Part shown: positions 44,601 to 53,079 of the stretch, one piece after another
Layout of the letters: every line of letters starts with the position of its first letter
Numbering within the stretch: position 1 is the first letter of the stretch
Source: Bacillus pseudomycoides DSM 12442
GTDB taxonomy: Bacteria; Bacillota; Bacilli; Bacillales; Bacillaceae_G
Reading direction: 5' to 3'
NCBI RefSeq assembly: GCF_000161455.1
Contig: NZ_CM000745.1
Coordinates: 1,556,517 to 1,620,516 of the forward strand
Length of the DNA: 64,000 nt
Made by a program: the position numbers and the translations under genes
Notes under the pieces: generated by a model
Told to the model about the DNA's origin: nothing
Seen by the model: the letters and a program-made list of their open reading frames with translations, nothing else
The model's database searches: none

Positions 44601-44652
44601 GTTATCCCGTTATTCGTGAGCAGTAATACTCCCACTTCAAGATATTCTCAGT
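44601..44652 (+). repeat. Dispersed structured repeat, copy 3 (5' part)
   Basis: GTTATCCCGTTATTCGTGAG and following CTCCCACTTCAAGA match the first half of the copy at 21201. It lies between the dedA stop codon and the MocR remnant, so it may mark a past deletion or insertion. Confidence 0.5.
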
Positions 44653-44658
44653 AATTTT

Positions 44659-45084
44659 TTGGCATTAAAACGAGTAATTGATTATGATACAAGCCTTATT
44701 ACACAAGGAGCGCTGGAGATTTATTTGAAAAGTGGCATGTTTCATACGCACAGTAAGCGACTTGCAAAAAAATATGCAAAAAAATCGATACTATTACATC
44801 AAGAAATTAAAAGACAACTCCAAGATTGTGAAGTTAGCATTGACTATAAAAGGTCGATTTCTCTTGATACAAAGTTACATCTTGCCTTACCGTAAAATAT
44901 GAATGCAATTGAGTTGATTCAACGTTTACATGCTGAACATGTACTATTGAGGCCTATTGATGAAAATTATTTATCAAATTTTTATAAAGAAAATATCATT
45001 AAAATAGATGCAAGAAATATAAATGCATCTATTATTTCAACCGGAATTCAAACTATAGTTCAAACAATATCTAGAATGAGCTAA
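44659..45084 (+). pseudogene. MocR/GabR-type regulator, C-terminal remnant
   Basis: Two adjoining frames (44659-44895 and 44899-45084) continue one another: QGALEIYLKSGMFHTHSKRL, then an aminotransferase-like end with LHAEHVLLRPID. This is the last third of a PLP-dependent MocR-family regulator (GntR head plus aminotransferase domain). A TAA at 44893 interrupts it, and the GntR domain and PLP lysine region are gone. It is flanked by a repeat and by the TnpB relic. Confidence 0.6.
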
Positions 45085-45095
45085 GTAGTTGACTT

Positions 45096-45561
45096 GTGAA
45101 TGACTCCTTCTTAACACTCTTATGAGTTGTTTGAAGAAGGGGCTTCCTGCTTCATAGAGGGTTGCTGCTTGGGGTTTCCCAAGCAGTCTTACATATTCTC
45201 CACAGGCGCCGTTTATACTGTTTGGACACAACCTTGCCCTTCAGTTTCAGTCTTCCGTCGTTCTCACATGTAATTGTTCTAATCCTTTTTGCAAAATGTT
45301 TAGACTCGCATTGTGATCCCGGTCTAATATCGTTCCACACTTTGTACAAATATGTGTCCGAATCGATAGGGATTTTTTTACGCGATTTCCACAGCTTGAA
45401 CAATCTTGTGATGTGTATGCTGGATCTATTTTTACAAGTAGACCTCCAAATTTTTCGCACTTTTACAAAAGCATCTTGCGAAAAGCGCCCTAGCCCACAT
45501 CAGAAATCGACTTTGACACTTTTCGATTCCGAACCATATTTCGGATATCGAGATTCTCTAT
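45096..45561 (-). mobile_element. IS605-type TnpB relic with right end
   Basis: On the minus strand 45561-45247 encodes the end of TnpB: IENLDIRNM (catalytic Glu), KSISDVG stop GAFRKMLL stop, then the zinc ribbon CSSCG...CTKCG and LDRDHNAS (last catalytic Asp). Two in-frame stops (TAG, TAA) and the loss of the N-terminal two thirds make it inactive. Downstream (45246-45096) the sequence typical of the element's right end is kept: CTGCTTGGGAAACCCCAAGCAGC and a hairpin AAGCCCCTTCTT / AAGAAGG. This region overlaps where the guide (omega) RNA of active elements is made. No tnpA is present. Confidence 0.75.
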
Positions 45562-45750
45562 ACAAATCACCGATAAATCTTTTCATATAAACACTTTACA
45601 TAAGTTAAACTATCAAAATGAAAAAAGAACCTTACAAAAATGTAATGTTTATGTCACAAAATAAGATAGTACATTGTGAGTAATCTTATTAAAATTGAAT
45701 AGATTATGATTTGTAGGTGGAAACAATAAAAAAATATAATAAGAATTTAT

Positions 45751-45794
45751 TAGAGTCCAAAGGTATATTTTGTTGAAATGTAGCGTGGACTCTA
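45751..45794 (+). promoter_or_regulatory. Inverted repeat in the leader of the PAP2 phosphatase gene
   Basis: TAGAGTCCA / TGGACTCTA, perfect 9-bp arms with a 26-base loop, ending 7 bases before AAGGAG. No T run, so it is more likely an operator or mRNA-stabilising hairpin than a terminator. Confidence 0.4.
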
Positions 45795-45816
45795 TAGCAA
45801 TAAAGGAGATTATGTA

Positions 45817-46383
45817 ATGAATTTTAAAGACTTAGATTATGAATGGTTCAACTTTATAAATAGTAAGGTACAGCAATATCCACTGATAGATGATGTAATG
45901 ATTATATTTGCAGAATATGTACAATATGCTTTCGTGTTACTACTCATCCTGTTATGGATAAAGAATAAACCTCAATTTCGTGTAATGGCTTTTCAATCGA
46001 TTGTTGCGTTTACTTTAGCGTATTCCATCAATAGAATTATCGAGATATTTATTTATAGAGAGCGTCCTTTTGTCTCACATAACATCACAAAACTTGTAGA
46101 TCATGCTGCCAATTCTTCTTTTCCAAGTGATCATGCAACATCAGCTGTTGTAATTGCAGCTACACTATTGCTATCTGCCTATCGTTTTAAATATACTTGG
46201 TTTTTCTTAGCACTTGGTGTAGCTTTTTCGAGAATATGGGTAGGAGTACATTATCCATTGGATGTAATTGCAGGATGTGTACATGGAATATTAATAGCAT
46301 TATTTACGCAGTACGTTGTATTTAAAATACGACCTTTCGCTACATTAATTGCGAAACCTATTTTTCAAGGGAAAACTAGCTAA
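45817..46383 (+). CDS. PAP2-family phosphatase, undecaprenyl-diphosphatase (BcrC-like)
   Basis: Recycles undecaprenyl diphosphate for cell wall synthesis; BcrC-type enzymes also give bacitracin resistance. Five or six helices carry the three phosphatase motifs: YRERPF near residue 85, PSDHA near 107 and SRIWVGVHYPLD near 140. 188 residues is typical. AAGGAG lies 8 bases before the ATG. No ECF sigma promoter, which controls bcrC in B. subtilis, was recognised. Confidence 0.88.
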   Translation: MNFKDLDYEWFNFINSKVQQYPLIDDVMIIFAEYVQYAFVLLLILLWIKNKPQFRVMAFQSIVAFTLAYSINRIIEIFIYRERPFVSHNITKLVDHAANSSFPSDHATSAVVIAATLLLSAYRFKYTWFFLALGVAFSRIWVGVHYPLDVIAGCVHGILIALFTQYVVFKIRPFATLIAKPIFQGKTS

Positions 46384-46506
46384 AAGAGTCGAGTCGGTTG
46401 GATGAGTGCTAACATGCGCATAGGAGAATAGATAATAGCAGAAACATGTTACACGATTTTTAGTAAGTATATATTGAAAAATGTTCTATTGTGAAATCAT
46501 GTAAAT

Positions 46507-46544
46507 GAACCAATCATCGATATCATCGAGGGTTGGTTCTTTTT
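46507..46544 (+). terminator. Terminator after the PAP2 phosphatase gene
   Basis: GAACCAA / TTGGTTC stem, with a further pairing ATCGATATCATCGA in the loop, then T5. The interval 46545-46755 is otherwise plain AT-rich sequence. Confidence 0.75.
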
Positions 46545-46755
46545 ATTATAGAGAATTTTACTCAATACTTTTTCTCATTCCTCAGAAAGGTTCTATATGC
46601 ATCAAAATCTTCACAGGGATAGAAAGCATTTGTAAAGAAATTATGTAATGTATATTATAATATTAAATTTAAACATTATAATTTTAAATGAATGTATCGT
46701 ATACTGGGTTTAAAACTAAATGAAAATGTATATGAGAAATTGAAGGTGAGAAGTT

Positions 46756-47268
46756 TTGGATTGCATTCAAAAACTAACTAGTATTTATGGCTTAGGGCTT
46801 TGTTGCGGATTGTGGAGCAAAGAAGAAGTAATTCAATGGTGTGATAAAGTGATTGAAGTGAGTGACTGCCCGCCATATGAAATAATTGAGATATCCTTAA
46901 TGTCTAAAGAAAAGATAGATGATATTGAAGGGAAGTTATTTGAGTTTAGTAGAATAGTTGATGAAGAGTATGCTGTGAAATTAACTCTTTCTGTAATTCA
47001 TGAAAAGTTAGTACGAAATGAGCTAATGATTGAAGAGTCAATTAAATCCACAACTAGACTTTTAGTCAACAGAGGTTTGTATTGGGAAGATGAATATGGT
47101 GATTTATATAGTGTTGATGATAGTTATGAATTAGCTAAAAATGGCGATCATTTTGATTTAGTTGAAGTTGTTAACATTTACATTGAAATGTTAGGGTTTT
47201 ATGGTAAATATTTTAGTGAGTTTGAAAATTTGTATTTTAAAGTAATGGAGAATAAATGGGGTAGATAA
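46756..47268 (+). CDS. Hypothetical protein, 170 residues
   Basis: Not recognised. Acidic, helical, soluble protein beginning MDCIQKLTSIYGLGLCCGLW and ending FENLYFKVMENKWGR. No signal peptide or membrane segment. The TTG start has AAGGTGAG 5 bases upstream. Composition and length recall small DUF2247-like cytosolic proteins often found as immunity or antitoxin-like singletons, but this is a weak impression. Single gene. Confidence 0.6.
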   Translation: MDCIQKLTSIYGLGLCCGLWSKEEVIQWCDKVIEVSDCPPYEIIEISLMSKEKIDDIEGKLFEFSRIVDEEYAVKLTLSVIHEKLVRNELMIEESIKSTTRLLVNRGLYWEDEYGDLYSVDDSYELAKNGDHFDLVEVVNIYIEMLGFYGKYFSEFENLYFKVMENKWGR

Positions 47269-47294
47269 AAGAATTGAAGATAAATTTAGTAACA

Positions 47295-47330
47295 AGAAGG
47301 CTTATTCGTAATCATATTAACAATGTGATG
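47295..47330 (+). repeat. 36-bp repeat flanking the MFS gene, left copy
   Basis: AGAAGGCTT, AATCATATTA and AATGTGATG occur in the same order and spacing at 49008-49043; the two copies differ at a few bases. They bracket the MFS gene 47541-48824 in direct orientation. Confidence 0.5.
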
Positions 47331-47393
47331 TGTAGAGTTTGCAAATAAATGAGAGAATCTTAGTTTAATAAATAAAAAACATTTGTGCCTAAG

Positions 47394-47433
47394 AAAAAAC
47401 TGCCCTAAATCAAAGTATTTGGGCAGTTTTTTT
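47394..47433 (+). terminator. Terminator upstream of the MFS gene
   Basis: AAAAAACTGCCC / GGGCAGTTTTTT stem with a 15-base loop. Confidence 0.82.
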
Positions 47434-47540
47434 GTTTTTCTCTTTTAGAAAGAAAAGAACGGATGAAAATGTTATTGAATATGAAACATTAAACATAGTA
47501 CATTTAAAAAAGGAAAATCTTTCATAAAGAAGGTGAGAAA

Positions 47541-48824
47541 ATGCTTGATACAGCTGATGGTTCAATAAGGAATCATATGTATACAGTAGAAGAACAACAA
47601 AAGATATATAAACGAACATTAGTGATCGTAAGTATTTCACAAATGTTTGGTGGTGCGGGATTGGCTGCTGGAATTACGGTAGGCGCACTTCTTGCGCAGC
47701 AAATGCTTGGAACAGATGCATTCGCGGGATTGCCAGCAGCCATGTTTACAATGGGATCTGCAGGAGCAGCTTTAGTAGTAGGCAGGCTTTCTCAGCGTTA
47801 TGGACGCCGGATCGGGCTTGCGACAGGATTTATGGTAGGAGGGCTTGGTGCTATTGGTGTTGTAATCGCAGCTTTAACAAATAGTATTATTCTCTTACTT
47901 GCTTCCTTACTCATATATGGTGCAGGCACAGCCACAAATTTACAAGCCCGTTATGCCGGTACGGATTTAGCAAATAAGAAGCAAAGGGCAACTGCTATTA
48001 GTATTACAATGGTTATGACGACTTTTGGTGCGGTAGCAGGACCAAATTTGGTAGGGGTAATGGGGAGCTTTGCTCTTTCTATTGGTATTCCTGAACTTGC
48101 TGGTCCGTTCATATTATCAGCAGCTGCATTTTTGTTAGCAGGTCTCGTACTTTTCGTTATGCTTCGTCCAGATCCATTAATAATAGCGAACAGGATAGAA
48201 ACATATAAACAGGAACATACAAATAAAGGGCGTGCGATAACTGAGAAATCGATAGCAAATAAAAGGGGCGTTACAGTTGGGGCCATCGTTATGATACTTA
48301 CTCAAATTGTTATGGTTGCAATTATGACTATGACTCCCGTACATATGGAACACCATGGACATGGATTAAATGAAGTGGGCCTTGTTATTGGATTTCATGT
48401 AGGAGCAATGTACCTTCCATCACTCGTTACAGGAATTCTTGTTGATAAGATTGGTCGAATGGCAATGAGTATTGCTTCCGGAGTTATACTACTTAGTGCG
48501 GGAGTGGTAGCTGCCATTGCACCGAGCGATTCTTTAATTCTCCTGATCATTGCTCTTTCTTTACTTGGATTAGGATGGAACCTTGGATTAATAAGTGGCA
48601 CTGCTCAAATTGTTGATGCAACAGAACCTTTAACGCGTGCAAAGACACAAGGGAAAGTGGATGTTTTTATTGCATTGGCAGGAGCTTCTGGGGGAGCGAT
48701 GTCAGGCATGGTGGTAGCGAATTCGAGTTATGCGGCATTATCATTAGCTGGAGGGGCTTTAGCCTTATTACTCATTCCTGTTGTGATATGGTCTAGAAAA
48801 GGTGAAGAACATGAAATAAAATAG
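47541..48824 (+). CDS. MFS transporter
   Basis: Twelve-helix major facilitator of 427 residues. Its helix 2-3 loop reads VGRLSQRYGRRIGLATGF (motif A), with a second copy LVDKIGRMAM after helix 8. Small residues (Gly/Ala) are very frequent in the helices, especially near residues 28-110. AAGGTGAG lies before the ATG. Monocistronic, flanked by repeats and a terminator. Substrate unknown. Confidence 0.85.
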   Translation: MLDTADGSIRNHMYTVEEQQKIYKRTLVIVSISQMFGGAGLAAGITVGALLAQQMLGTDAFAGLPAAMFTMGSAGAALVVGRLSQRYGRRIGLATGFMVGGLGAIGVVIAALTNSIILLLASLLIYGAGTATNLQARYAGTDLANKKQRATAISITMVMTTFGAVAGPNLVGVMGSFALSIGIPELAGPFILSAAAFLLAGLVLFVMLRPDPLIIANRIETYKQEHTNKGRAITEKSIANKRGVTVGAIVMILTQIVMVAIMTMTPVHMEHHGHGLNEVGLVIGFHVGAMYLPSLVTGILVDKIGRMAMSIASGVILLSAGVVAAIAPSDSLILLIIALSLLGLGWNLGLISGTAQIVDATEPLTRAKTQGKVDVFIALAGASGGAMSGMVVANSSYAALSLAGGALALLLIPVVIWSRKGEEHEIK

Positions 48825-48954
48825 AAGTCCTGAAAGTTTTGCAGATTGATTTGTACTGACAGAGAAAAAGAGATGGATAAATAGTTACTAAAAGAAATCA
48901 AAGAAGTTACTGCACAAAATGAATCTCATAAAATTGTAAGAGGTATATCTTCTT

Positions 48955-49004
48955 TTAATAGCTTAGTAGAGGATGAAGCCCTCCGCTGATAAAAGGTGTA
49001 CTTT
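48955..49004 (+). repeat. Dispersed structured repeat, copy 4 (3' part)
   Basis: GTAGAGGATGAAGCCCTCCGCTGAT followed by GTGTACTTTA matches the second half of the copy at 21201 with several changes. The stem GAGG / CCTC is kept. The 48825-49223 interval contains this, the right copy of the flanking repeat and a terminator; a short frame at 48884 is interrupted by a stop. Confidence 0.45.
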
Positions 49005-49007
49005 AGT

Positions 49008-49043
49008 AGAAGGCTTGTCTGCAATCATATTAGTAATGTGATG
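49008..49043 (+). repeat. 36-bp repeat flanking the MFS gene, right copy
   Basis: Partner of 47295-47330; directly abuts dispersed repeat copy 4. Confidence 0.5.
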
Positions 49044-49118
49044 CAAAAACTAAGGGTTAGAGGAGTACACAAGCGGTTATTGAGCTTTTTCATATAGAAG
49101 AACTGAAATTATAATAGA

Positions 49119-49153
49119 TGGGCCAACTTTGTAGAAAAAGTTGGCCATTTTTT
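49119..49153. terminator. Hairpin terminator between convergent genes
   Basis: GGCCAACTTT / AAAGTTGGCC stem followed by ATTTTTTCT. Confidence 0.8.
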
Positions 49154-49223
49154 CTATTCTTTTTCGCTTTATACGAATTACAGTATAGAAACAGAGGAGA
49201 TATGTTGAAAATGCATGGTTGAT

Positions 49224-50045
49224 TTAACAACATTGCAAAATCAACCATGTATTTTCAAAGTTTCTTTGCAATAAATCTTCTTTTTTGATCCAGAAATATA
49301 ATAAGCCAGTGTCTCCCCAATCCATTTCAGATTCATCATTGGTATCAAGTTGTAACAGTAACATCCAATCTTGGGCGCTGCCAGGCAAATGTTTTATCTC
49401 TTGATCTGAGGGGTACCCATTTCCTAAATAGATTCCGTTTGTAACAAGATGACACTCTTCCGCCATTGCTTCTGATTGTATAGCTTGTGCGGAGCCGAGT
49501 AAATGATGCAATCCATCGATATACAATTCTTCTATTTCTTTATAAAGATCCCATTCATCATCATTTGATAAACCTGTTTCTCCGACTTTTTCTTTTGCTA
49601 ATGTCCAAGTTTCTTGAAAGGAGATGATGGAAGGAGGGAACACTTCTGTTTGAAGTTCTCGTCGTTTTAGGTTTTCTATATTTTCTGTGTACAGAACGCG
49701 ATGACCTCCAATATCTCTTAGGTCAAACCCCCATGGTTGTTCTTCTGCGTCATAAAAGAAATATAACATGCCCTTCGTAGGTAGTGGGTTTCCTTTGTGA
49801 TAAGGTTGTATTTCTTCTAAATTCAGCTGTCCAATAAAGTGTAACGGTATGTCGTTGTATGTTGGAATCTTTAATTCATCAGGTAAGTCTGGAAAACCTC
49901 CTAATTTTGAGGTTCCCACTGCTATTTGCTCATCAGATCCTTTACGTAGACGAATTTGAATTGTTGGCTCAAGAGAATTTAAAATATGCTTTTCTAGATG
50001 CATGGCATTATATTTTTCGAGTACATTTTGTAGCGTTTTTTGCAT
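49224..50045 (-). CDS. DUF1963 (YwqG-like) protein
   Basis: 273-residue soluble protein. DUF1963 features are visible: SKLGGFPDLP near residue 46, LHFIGQLNLEEI near 68, GMLYFFYDAEEQPWGF near 90 and a C-terminal WMLLLQLDTNDE with GDTGLLYFWI. The family is widespread in firmicutes, with no settled function; some members sit near toxin immunity genes. GAGGTGATA lies before the ATG. Divergent from the PPK2 gene. Confidence 0.82.
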   Translation of the reverse strand: MQKTLQNVLEKYNAMHLEKHILNSLEPTIQIRLRKGSDEQIAVGTSKLGGFPDLPDELKIPTYNDIPLHFIGQLNLEEIQPYHKGNPLPTKGMLYFFYDAEEQPWGFDLRDIGGHRVLYTENIENLKRRELQTEVFPPSIISFQETWTLAKEKVGETGLSNDDEWDLYKEIEELYIDGLHHLLGSAQAIQSEAMAEECHLVTNGIYLGNGYPSDQEIKHLPGSAQDWMLLLQLDTNDESEMDWGDTGLLYFWIKKEDLLQRNFENTWLILQCC

Positions 50046-50170
50046 TATGTATCACCTCGTTTTTATTGTACAACAACTTCTAGTTGCACTAGTGTTATTT
50101 TCTGAATAAAATCAAAAATATTGAAAATTATGTTAAAATAGCGTTAGTGTAGGAAAAGGGGGATTATTTT

Positions 50171-50977
50171 ATGACAAAAGATCGTCTTGCTCAAGTAGAT
50201 TTAACGAAAAGAATGGAATCAAAATCAAAGTATAATAAGAAGCTTGAAAAGTATCAAAGGCGCTTATTAGCGTTGCAGCAAATTTTACAAAAAGAAAAAA
50301 TAGCCGTTATTATGGCGATGGAAGGTTGGGATGCGGCTGGAAAAGGAGGGGCAATTAAACGAATTACTGAGCATCTGGATCCGCGTGGATTTCAAGTAAA
50401 TCCAATTGGTGCGCCTGCTCCTCATGAAAAACGTTACCATTATTTGCAACGCTTCTGGAGGAAAATTCCTCAGTATGGTCAAATCACAATTTTTGATCGC
50501 TCTTGGTATGGTCGTGTATTGGTAGAGCGTGTAGAGGCATTCGCTACAAAGGAAGAATGGAATAGAGCATACGATGAAATCAATGATTTCGAAAAATTAT
50601 TAACAGATGATCATTACATAGTAGCAAAATTCTTCTATCATATTAGTAAAGATGAGCAGTTAGTGCGATTTAAAGATCGAGAGAAAAATCCTCTTAAGAG
50701 ATGGAAAATTACAGATGAAGATTGGCGCAATCGTGAAAAGTGGGATGAATACGCCCGGGCAATGGAAGAAATGTTTGAGAAAACAGATAAACTGAATGCA
50801 AGATGGAATATTATCGCTAGTAACGATAAATTATATGCGCGTGTGAAAACATTGAAAGTGATCATTTCATTGATTGAGGATTATTTCTTGCAGCATAGAA
50901 TAGAATTGCCATCATACTATTATGAAATGAAAGAAGAAAAAGAAGAGATTGAACACGTGCAAGATATAGGTCGTTAA
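50171..50977 (+). CDS. Polyphosphate kinase 2 family protein
   Basis: Uses polyphosphate to phosphorylate nucleotides (PPK2 class; ADP or AMP as acceptor cannot be told with certainty). Walker A GWDAAGKGG at about residues 52-60, the lid-type FWRKIPQYGQI, Walker B-like FDRSWYGRVLVER near 111-123 and conserved FKDREKNPLKRWKITDED. At 268 residues it is a one-domain enzyme. The ATG at 50171 has AAAAGGGGGA upstream. May buffer energy charge under stress. Confidence 0.9.
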   Translation: MTKDRLAQVDLTKRMESKSKYNKKLEKYQRRLLALQQILQKEKIAVIMAMEGWDAAGKGGAIKRITEHLDPRGFQVNPIGAPAPHEKRYHYLQRFWRKIPQYGQITIFDRSWYGRVLVERVEAFATKEEWNRAYDEINDFEKLLTDDHYIVAKFFYHISKDEQLVRFKDREKNPLKRWKITDEDWRNREKWDEYARAMEEMFEKTDKLNARWNIIASNDKLYARVKTLKVIISLIEDYFLQHRIELPSYYYEMKEEKEEIEHVQDIGR

Positions 50978-50982
50978 GCTTG

Positions 50983-51024
50983 TATGGGGTGAATTCGATT
51001 CATTAATTATAGATTTCACCCATA
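50983..51024 (+). other. Hairpin after the PPK2 gene without T run
   Basis: TATGGGGTGAA / TTTCACCCATA, 11 pairs with one mismatch. No poly-T follows on the plus strand, so termination would need Rho or another signal. Confidence 0.45.
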
Positions 51025-51132
51025 AAGTGATGCAAAACAAAAGACGAGAACTTTATTAAATTATGCGTAAAAAAATGAAGAATGCAGTAGAAAAATAATG
51101 ATTTTATTTATGCCCGTAAGTGAAGTTTAATG

Positions 51133-51161
51133 TTGTGAAAACTACATAATTATGCTAAGAT
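51133..51161 (+). promoter_or_regulatory. Sigma-A promoter of hflX
   Basis: TTGTGA (51133-51138), 17-base spacer, TAAGAT (51156-51161). It leaves a transcribed leader of almost 400 bases before hflX. Confidence 0.5.
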
Positions 51162-51194
51162 TTATGTAACTTTTAATGAACGGAGGGGTCTCCT

Positions 51195-51236
51195 TTGATT
51201 TTAATCAGATTACGTCTCAAAGCTTTGTGCCGATAA
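51195..51236 (+). CDS. hflX leader peptide, MILIRLRLKALCR
   Basis: A 13-codon ORF beginning at TTG 51195, placed 6 bases after a strong GGAGGGG (51182-51188). It carries R-L-R (and R-L-K), the plus-x-plus pattern at which macrolide-bound ribosomes stall in Erm-type leader peptides. A terminator lies 94 bases downstream. The ribosome binding site quality, the motif and the position before a ribosome-rescue gene together support a stalling leader peptide; arrest itself has not been shown. Confidence 0.6.
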   Translation: MILIRLRLKALCR

Positions 51237-51329
51237 TTGAATAGCGCTCAAAGGCTCTGTCTGTGTACAGAGTGAACGGGATTGGTCTGCCTATTTTAAA
51301 GGAACCCTTTATTGAACTGATATGTGAAA

Positions 51330-51359
51330 AGAGGGAGGGACGAATACGCCCTCTTTTTG
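51330..51359 (+). terminator. First terminator in the hflX leader
   Basis: AGAGGG / CCCTCT with a 13-base loop and T5. Confidence 0.72.
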
Positions 51360-51501
51360 TTTTGCCTTTATAATAGAATGATGTGATATACGTATATGTT
51401 TTTGGAAACGTATATCATTTGTGACGTATTAACCATGTAGCAATTTGGAAGCAATGTTGCTTTCTTTTGTTTATTTGGTGTACTCTCATCCGTTTACGAA
51501 A

Positions 51502-51527
51502 AACACAGGCAGTGACCTGTGTTTTTT
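51502..51527 (+). terminator. Second terminator in the hflX leader
   Basis: Perfect 8-bp stem AACACAGG / CCTGTGTT, loop CAGTGA, T6; ends about 20 bases before the hflX ribosome binding site. Confidence 0.78.
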
Positions 51528-51560
51528 AATTTTACGTAATCGAAATGGAGGAATAAATAT

Positions 51561-52820
51561 ATGGAAGAACTAGTACAAAAAGCGATATTAGTTGGAGTTA
51601 ATTTAAATAGTGAAAGTGATTTTGAATATTCAATGGAGGAGTTAACGAATCTTGCAGAAGCTTGTGATGTGGAAGTTATAGGGAGAGTTACTCAAAATTT
51701 ACATCGCGTGAATCCATCACATTATATTGGAAAAGGGAAAATTGAAGAGGTTTCTGCTTTTGTGAAGGAAGCAGATGCGAATATGGTTATTTTTAATGAT
51801 GAGTTATCGCCTTCACAAATTCGAAATTTAGAAGCTGACTTAGATTGTAAAGTCATTGATCGTACCATTTTAATTTTAGATATTTTTGCGCAGCGTGCTA
51901 AGACGAAAGAAGCGCAGTTGCAAGTTGAAGTCGCGCACCTACAATATATGATGCCGCGTTTAATCGGTCTTCGTGAATCTTTAGGAAGACAGAGCGGCGG
52001 CGTTGGTACGAAGAATAAAGGTGTCGGTGAGAAGAAATTAGAGCTGGACCGTCGTAAAATTGAAGAGCAAATTGCAGTATTAAATAAAGAATTAGAAGCG
52101 CTTGTTGCACAACGTCAAACGCAGCGTAAACAGCGTAAGAAAAACGAAATTCCTGTTGTTTCATTAGTAGGATATACAAATGCAGGTAAATCAACGATTA
52201 TGAATACGATGCTTGAAATCTTTAATGGTTCGACTGAGAAGCAAGTGTTTGAAAAGGATATGCTATTTGCGACCTTGGAAACATCCGTACGCAATATTGA
52301 ACTTCCAGATAATAAATCATTCTTATTAACAGATACAGTTGGTTTTGTAAGCAAATTACCGCATCATCTTGTGAAAGCATTCCGTTCAACGTTAGAAGAA
52401 GTAGCGGAGGCGGATTTATTGATTCATGTAGTGGATTATGCAAATCCAAATTATGAACAATTAATTGAGATTACAAACCAAACATTAAAACAAATTGGTG
52501 TTGAAAACATCCCAACGATTTATGCGTATAATAAATCAGATATGATGGATGTTGAAATTCCGAAAATCCAGGAGGACCGAGTATATCTATCTGCAAAACA
52601 ACAAATTGGGATTGAAGAGCTTGTAGAAATGATTCGTTCTTACATTTACAAAGAGTATACAAAGTGTGAGATGTTAATTCCTTATGATCAAGGGCAAGTT
52701 GTATCCTATTTCAATGATCATGCTCATGTTGTATCTACGAGCTATGAAAATGAAGGTACAAAACTTTCACTCGAATGTAAGACGAGTGATTTTGAAAAAT
52801 ATAAGCGTTTTGTTATTTAA
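51561..52820 (+). CDS. hflX: GTPase HflX (ribosome-splitting factor)
   Basis: Translational GTPase-like factor that splits stalled 70S ribosomes; some homologues give macrolide and lincosamide resistance. The N-terminal glycine-rich nucleotide domain (HYIGKGKIEEV), the helical linker with GRQSGGVGTKNKG and the G domain (GYTNAGKST near residues 204-212, DTVGFVSKLP near 257, NKSD near 327) are complete. 419 residues. GGAGG precedes the ATG. Control by attenuation is suggested by its leader. Confidence 0.93.
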   Translation: MEELVQKAILVGVNLNSESDFEYSMEELTNLAEACDVEVIGRVTQNLHRVNPSHYIGKGKIEEVSAFVKEADANMVIFNDELSPSQIRNLEADLDCKVIDRTILILDIFAQRAKTKEAQLQVEVAHLQYMMPRLIGLRESLGRQSGGVGTKNKGVGEKKLELDRRKIEEQIAVLNKELEALVAQRQTQRKQRKKNEIPVVSLVGYTNAGKSTIMNTMLEIFNGSTEKQVFEKDMLFATLETSVRNIELPDNKSFLLTDTVGFVSKLPHHLVKAFRSTLEEVAEADLLIHVVDYANPNYEQLIEITNQTLKQIGVENIPTIYAYNKSDMMDVEIPKIQEDRVYLSAKQQIGIEELVEMIRSYIYKEYTKCEMLIPYDQGQVVSYFNDHAHVVSTSYENEGTKLSLECKTSDFEKYKRFVI

Positions 52821-52833
52821 AATGAAAAAAACA

Positions 52834-52863
52834 TTGATTTTATTTGAAATTTCTAGCTATACT
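52834..52863 (+). promoter_or_regulatory. Sigma-A-like promoter of the ABC-F gene
   Basis: TTGATT (52834-52839), 18-base spacer, TATACT (52858-52863). Starts only 14 bases after the hflX stop codon. Confidence 0.5.
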
Positions 52864-52911
52864 AAAAATAGTGTTAATGAAATTGAAAGAACGGAAGGGT
52901 GACCCAATTAC

Positions 52912-52923
52912 ATGAAGTACTAA
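52912..52923 (+). CDS. Candidate minimal leader ORF, MKY-stop
   Basis: ATG AAG TAC TAA, with GGAAGGG at 52893-52899 upstream (12 bases from the ATG, longer than ideal). Its stop overlaps the 5' arm of helix A. An alternative 38-codon ORF from GTG 52899 ends at the TAG in 53011-53013, also inside a switch arm, but its start touches the ribosome binding site. Which one is translated cannot be settled here. Confidence 0.35.
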   Translation: MKY

Positions 52924-53079
52924 TCCTATTTACGAAAACAAACAATCGAAGGTTATTTTTAACAGATGATTATGCTGTTATTTGTGATGCCTTTAATTTG
53001 CGTTTTTCAGAATAGGATTGGTTTTGTATAGTTGGATCTAAAAGGGATAGTCTCTTTTGGTGTACACCTATATATAATT

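Larger units (their letters stand above)
51168..51560 (+). promoter_or_regulatory. hflX attenuator leader
   Basis: Transcribed region with the leader peptide, a first terminator (51330-51359), a perfect 10-bp hairpin TGATATACGT / ACGTATATCA (51384-51417) and a second terminator just ahead of the hflX ribosome binding site (51502-51527). GGGGTCTCCTTT at the leader start can pair with AAAGGAACCC near 51297-51306, which would hide the leader ribosome binding site or start. Ribosome position could therefore choose between folds. Confidence 0.55.

Noticed and set aside
45162..45590. Plus-strand ORF of 142 codons.
   Set aside because: It is antisense to the TnpB relic, whose conserved zinc ribbon and catalytic motifs read on the minus strand.
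47541..48824. Composite transposon bounded by the 36-bp repeats.
   Set aside because: The repeats are too short and diverged, and no transposase gene lies between or beside them; kept only as a possible recombination unit.
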